DNA of 7,772 nt from contig JAIRTU010000271.1 in the NCBI GenBank assembly GCA_031254735.1, positions 1 through 7,772 on the forward strand. The letters run 5' to 3'. The notes beneath the pieces were generated by a model, which saw nothing but the letters and a program-made list of their open reading frames with translations, made no database searches and was not told the DNA's origin. The position numbers and the translations under genes were made by a program. Source of the DNA: Bacteroidales bacterium (lineage in GTDB: Bacteria > Bacteroidota > Bacteroidia > Bacteroidales > WCHB1-69). Positions 6,341-7,772 of the stretch are shown one piece after another. Numbering within the stretch: the first letter of the stretch is position 1; every line of letters begins with the position of its first letter.

Positions 6341-7693
6341 TTATTGAAAAATCCCCAATCCGTGCAAGAAAGCCAAAAGGATAGCCAGCGGTGCAAGAAA
6401 ACGAATGATAAACAGAAATACAGGGAACAACTTCATTTTGAGCGTTCCATGATTGGAAAGTTCGTCTTGGGTGTATTTCTTATTGTAAAACCACCCCAGA
6501 AACACAACAATGAAAAACGCACCCAGCGGCAGCAAGATGTTGGTCGCCAAGAAATCGCAACCGTCGAAAAGCGTTTTGCCGAAAACAGTAAAGCCTTTCA
6601 ACGACCCGAACGACAGGGTAGTAAACACACCCAAACCAACCGTCAACGCCGTTGCAAGTGCGGTTGCGGTGAGGCGTTTCAGGCGAAATTCTTCCGTTAG
6701 ATAAGCTACAATTACTTCCAACAGCGAAATGGCGGAAGTCAATGCCGCAATTGCCAAAAGAATGAAAAACAACAACGCAAAGAATGTCCCGCCCATCATC
6801 TGTTGAAATACTTTCGGCAGAACAATAAACACCAATCCCGGACCTTGTTCGGGACTTATTCCGAAAGAAAACACGGCAGGAAAGATAGCTATTCCGGCAA
6901 GTATCGCAATCGACATGTCGGCGAGAGAGACAGAAAACGCCATTTTGGTAAGATTGTTATCTTTCTTGATGTACGAACCGTAGGTGATAAGACACCCCAT
7001 GCCAATGCTAAGCGAAAACGCCGCCTGACCCAACGCACTAAGGATAACAGTAGAGTTTATCTTGGAAAAATCGGGCTTGAACAGAAACTTTAACCCTTCC
7101 GCAGAGTTGGGCAGCGATATTGCTTTGACAGACAGAATTACCAATATCAAAAACAAGGTGGGCATCAGTATTTTGGAATATTTTTCAATTCCTTTTTGCA
7201 CGCCACAATAAATAATCAAAGCGGTTAGTATCATAAAAATTATCTGCCACAAAACAGGCAAAAAAGAACCGGTATGAAACACTTGAAATACCTCCTCCGG
7301 CGAGCCGGCAGGTGGAACAAAGATGTTTTTTACCGAAAGAAAAATATATTCCAGCGTCCAGCCCGCAATGGTGCTGTAAAACGCCAGAATGATAAAAGAG
7401 GCAAAAATCCCCATCAAACCGACAAAATACCAAGGTTTTCCCGGCGCTAACTTCTTGAAAGAGCCGTATGAATTGCTTTGTCCTCGCCGCCCAATGATAA
7501 ACTCCGAAATCACCACCGGGATACCAATGATAAGCACAAAGGCGAAGTAAACAACCAAAAAAGCGCCGCCGCCATTTTCGCCCGCCATGTAGGGGAAACG
7601 CCAGATATTACCCAATCCCACCGCCGAACCTACTACCGCCGCAAAAACACCAAATTTACTGCCAAAACTGTCTCGTGTATTCTGTTGATTCAT
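6341..7693 (-). CDS. Sodium-dependent amino-acid transporter, NSS family (LeuT/MhsT type)
   Basis: This 450-residue inner-membrane protein belongs to the neurotransmitter:sodium symporter family (PF00209), which imports amino acids with Na+. The signature is in TM1: GSAVGLGNIWRFPYMAGEN (22-40) followed by GGGAF, with Asn29 matching the sodium-binding Asn27 of LeuT. TM3 has Tyr106 at the position of LeuT Tyr108. TM6 has AAFSLSIGMG (224-233), where Phe226 and Ser229 match Phe253 and Ser256. TM8 has AALTS (316-320), matching the Na2-site Thr/Ser. Eleven membrane segments can be counted (about 12-36, 41-65, 87-118, 146-165, 172-190, 216-240, 250-280, 303-334, 338-360, 375-402, 421-446). This is the 11-segment form and length typical of many bacterial members such as MhsT, without the twelfth helix of LeuT. 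The amino acid carried cannot be read from sequence; aromatic or branched-chain substrates are usual. The start follows a weak AAAAG site. It forms its own unit with promoter and leader at 7694-7763. Confidence 0.93.
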   Translation of the reverse strand: MNQQNTRDSFGSKFGVFAAVVGSAVGLGNIWRFPYMAGENGGGAFLVVYFAFVLIIGIPVVISEFIIGRRGQSNSYGSFKKLAPGKPWYFVGLMGIFASFIILAFYSTIAGWTLEYIFLSVKNIFVPPAGSPEEVFQVFHTGSFLPVLWQIIFMILTALIIYCGVQKGIEKYSKILMPTLFLILVILSVKAISLPNSAEGLKFLFKPDFSKINSTVILSALGQAAFSLSIGMGCLITYGSYIKKDNNLTKMAFSVSLADMSIAILAGIAIFPAVFSFGISPEQGPGLVFIVLPKVFQQMMGGTFFALLFFILLAIAALTSAISLLEVIVAYLTEEFRLKRLTATALATALTVGLGVFTTLSFGSLKGFTVFGKTLFDGCDFLATNILLPLGAFFIVVFLGWFYNKKYTQDELSNHGTLKMKLFPVFLFIIRFLAPLAILLAFLHGLGIFQ

Positions 7694-7700
7694 CTTTTAT

Positions 7701-7726
7701 AAACGTTTTTACTTAGTTAAACGTTT
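7701..7726 (-). promoter_or_regulatory. Paired AAACGTTT palindromes in the leader of the transporter gene
   Basis: AAACGTTT is a perfect 8-bp palindrome and occurs at 7701-7708 and 7719-7726, 18 bp apart, inside the 10-bp direct repeat TAAACGTTTT. Both lie between the predicted transcription start and the ATG. As DNA they could be two operator sites; central-CG palindromes are typical of LacI-type repressors. As RNA the two copies can pair to form an 8-bp hairpin with a 10-nt loop. Confidence 0.4.
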
Positions 7727-7755
7727 TATTCTCTTTTTGGTTCGCAAAGGCAGAA

Positions 7756-7763
7756 CAAAAATA
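7756..7763 (-). promoter_or_regulatory. Candidate -7 element for the transporter gene
   Basis: On the minus strand this reads TATTTTTG, an exact fit to TAnnTTTG. The -33 element would lie at about 7783-7790, just outside the window. Transcription would start near 7752, giving a leader of about 60 nt that carries the two AAACGTTT palindromes. Confidence 0.5.
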
Positions 7764-7772
7764 GTGATTAGT

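Noticed and set aside
6344..6700. 118-codon plus-strand frame opposite the transporter's 3' end
   Set aside because: Extremely rich in Lys, Arg and Gln, which is the mirror of hydrophobic membrane-helix codons. The transporter reading is certain.

Overview
The window looks like chromosomal DNA of a Bacteroidota bacterium, most likely order Bacteroidales. The reasons are promoter elements of the TTTG / TAnnTTTG type in front of several genes, weak or absent Shine-Dalgarno sequences, AT-rich gaps, and protein types common in that group: an FtsY with a short N-terminus, a lipoprotein esterase, and a GH3/serine-hydrolase fusion. No phage, insertion sequence, CRISPR array or defence locus is visible. 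The genes are mainly housekeeping genes plus a few cell-envelope or nutrition genes.

Layout. Positions 1-335 (minus strand) hold the start of ftsY, cut by the window edge, with its own promoter. Positions 510-1778 (minus) hold a lipoprotein of the alpha/beta-hydrolase (lipase/esterase) type. A gene-free stretch of about 350 bp follows. It contains a candidate promoter for the lipase facing left, a degenerate 9-bp-period repeat built on TGGGATT, and a promoter facing right. That promoter drives three tRNA genes: Gly(GCC), Leu(UAA) and a second, identical Gly(GCC). A terminator-like hairpin closes the tRNA cluster only 17 bp before ispE, the CDP-methylerythritol kinase of the MEP isoprenoid pathway.

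Next comes the largest gene (3385-6303). It encodes an exported 972-residue protein with a NagZ-like GH3 beta-N-acetylglucosaminidase at the N-terminus and a penicillin-binding/beta-lactamase-type serine hydrolase at the C-terminus. By comparison with the Bacillus NagZ/AmiE pair, it is plausibly a one-polypeptide enzyme that takes apart peptidoglycan fragments. It converges, across 37 bp containing a small hairpin, with a sodium-coupled amino-acid transporter of the NSS (LeuT/MhsT) family on the minus strand (6341-7693). The transporter's 5' leader carries two perfect AAACGTTT palindromes below a recognisable promoter.

Most of these genes appear to be separate transcription units rather than one pathway. 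The fusion enzyme could release amino sugars and peptides, and the transporter imports amino acids, but any functional link is only inference. The points most worth checking are the fusion enzyme, the tRNA-ispE junction with no visible ispE promoter, the TGGGATT repeat, and the paired palindromes ahead of the transporter. No clearly undescribed multi-gene system was found.
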